NCBI RefSeq assembly: GCF_000330505.1
Contig: NW_004191832.1
Location: 63,309-127,308 of the forward strand
Origin: Entamoeba invadens IP1
Lineage: Eukaryota; Evosea; Mastigamoebida; Endamoebidae
Length of the DNA: 64,000 nucleotides
Direction: 5' to 3'
The number at the start of each line of letters is the position of its first letter. The stretch's first letter is position 1. Position numbers and translations under genes: made by a program. This document shows positions 62,975 through 64,000 of the stretch, one piece after another. The notes beneath the pieces are model-generated. The model searched no databases. It was not told the origin of the DNA and saw only the letters and a program-made list of their open reading frames with translations.

Positions 62975-64000
62975 TTACTCGTCTTTGATACCAAGTTCTT
63001 TGGCTGAGATGGAACCTAAGCCCATCCATCCTCTCATGGCATTGATAATAGCAGTGTCTCTGTGTGTTCTGGTATAGTCACTGCCTCTCCATCCTTCGAC
63101 TGTATATCCAGTAGCATCAGCGACATATGCGTCCCTCTTTGGAATCGACTTGCAACTGCCACAATAACTTCCAGTGCACAAAGAACAGTCAGAAAGTCCA
63201 TCGGGGAATCCGTCATTTCCATTCAATCCATCTTGTAATGTGTATGAAGACAATAACAATCGGTGTGTCCAGTTTCTGTCTGTTCTTGAGAACAATTGGA
63301 CTTCAAAGTTTCTGTGTTTGTTGATGTCTTTCTCTTTGACTAAGACGGAGCCAAAGTCTTGCATATCACGCGATGAGCTTCCTGGCTTCTGTTGGTCGTG
63401 GTCATCATTTTCAATCACAAGTCTCTCCCATGCAATTGTTCCTTCGCCCATTCCCCATTCTTTTGGATACCAACTTTGCCAGATCTTCACCTTCATAATG
63501 TCGCTCTCACTCAAGCCATTCTTCTGGAGTTGCTCAGTCAAGTATTGAGTGTACTGATAGTTGTTATAATCAGTGACCAACAAATATCCTTCACCGCCGG
63601 TAATCACTTCAAGATATGCCATGAAGTCGTCCGGTAACGCCCCACCCATGTACGTCTTCACCTTACCAAAGATGGCAGCAATATCATCGGGGCAGATGTG
63701 CTTAGCAGCATCCATACGAATACCAGAAGCACCCGCTCCCAAGTTCTCGACAATCCACGTCGCTATTCTGTCTCTGACATAATCATTCTCGGTGGCCAAA
63801 TCAGTCAAACCGGAGAGATATCCAGCATTCATAATGAATCCGTCACTCCACGAGTTGAGCGATCTTTCACAGTGGAAGTGTAATGGGCCATATGCTGAGC
63901 CGGGGTATTCGGCGGTGTTGATCTTACCAGTGTACTTGTCTGTGCCATATGTGAATCCCAATGTGTAGTACGGCGAATTGCTGAATGACTGTTTTGGTCC
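62975..64000 (-). CDS. Alpha-amylase family glycosidase, 5' end cut by window
   Basis: The reading frame continues without a stop to 64000, so only the C-terminal part (about 341 codons) is present. GH13 motifs are visible: GIRMDAAKH (nucleophile Asp, codon near 63710), YLEVITGG (acid/base Glu) and ENDDHDQQ in place of the third catalytic-Asp motif NHD. The upstream segment with GPLHFHCERSLNSW and a Cys-rich C-terminal stretch (CSLCTGSYCGSC) fits secreted eukaryotic alpha-amylases that cleave alpha-1,4 glucans. Entamoeba uses such enzymes on starch or glycogen. There is no frame damage. N-terminal signal not visible because of truncation. Confidence 0.92.
   Translation of the reverse strand, partial: GPKQSFSNSPYYTLGFTYGTDKYTGKINTAEYPGSAYGPLHFHCERSLNSWSDGFIMNAGYLSGLTDLATENDYVRDRIATWIVENLGAGASGIRMDAAKHICPDDIAAIFGKVKTYMGGALPDDFMAYLEVITGGEGYLLVTDYNNYQYTQYLTEQLQKNGLSESDIMKVKIWQSWYPKEWGMGEGTIAWERLVIENDDHDQQKPGSSSRDMQDFGSVLVKEKDINKHRNFEVQLFSRTDRNWTHRLLLSSYTLQDGLNGNDGFPDGLSDCSLCTGSYCGSCKSIPKRDAYVADATGYTVEGWRGSDYTRTHRDTAIINAMRGWMGLGSISAKELGIKDE

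Noticed and set aside
1..64000. tRNA, rRNA or other structured RNA genes
   Set aside because: I scanned for conserved tRNA box patterns and rRNA-like GC-richer blocks by eye and saw none; a covariance-model search would be needed to exclude them.

Overview
The window looks like genomic DNA of an Entamoeba species, with the reptile parasite E. invadens the most likely. The reasons are the strong AT richness, short introns whose 5' splice site reads GTTTGT (seen in five genes), and familiar Entamoeba families: BspA-like leucine-rich repeats, ABP-120 filamins, TLDc proteins and many small GTPases. The abundance and variety of DNA transposons and the long intergenic stretches fit E. invadens better than E. 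histolytica. The species call is inference and was not checked by any search.

Layout. Positions 1-12300 are a transposon graveyard. It holds a broken pogo-like transposase (1421-2795), a 1.14 kb TA-flanked inverted-repeat element (3119-4261), and two collinear copies of a TTAA-flanked piggyBac-like element (from 5295, and 8984-11717). A 1.5 kb element with 143 bp inverted repeats (7027-8539) sits in the first copy, flanked by a GAGG duplication; it is packed with tiny GC-rich hairpins and I cannot place it in a known class. From 13000 to 33800 come larger genes: an unrecognised F-box-like/LRR-like protein, ethanolamine-phosphate cytidylyltransferase, a three-exon expansin-like membrane protein, a large secreted beta-rich protein, a BspA-like LRR protein and an ABCC transporter.

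Positions 34455-39938 hold two divergent ABP-120/filamin genes whose first 680 coding bases and core promoters look identical in inverted orientation (720 bp arms), while their filamin rods differ. Then come an NF-X1-type RING/zinc-finger gene, an F-box/WD40 gene, CSN5 (the COP9 signalosome isopeptidase), and several small genes. Positions 50059-55039 carry a minus-strand run of three small GTPases from different families: a Rho-like protein with a charged tail and no CaaX, Rab11, and a Ras-like protein with Arg where Ras has Gln61. A TLDc gene, a second expansin-like gene, a RasGEF and the 3' part of an alpha-amylase gene complete the window.

How the genes fit together: many act in membrane traffic, actin organisation and the cell surface (Rho, Rab11, Ras, RasGEF, ABP-120, ABCC, phosphatidylethanolamine synthesis, expansin-like proteins). 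The F-box/WD40 protein and CSN5 belong to cullin-RING ubiquitin control. There is no operon logic; intergenic DNA is mostly AT-rich with inserted MITEs (at least six inverted-repeat elements of five kinds). The most novel candidates are the hairpin-rich 7027-8539 element, the inverted filamin duplication, and the pair of membrane-anchored expansin-like proteins.
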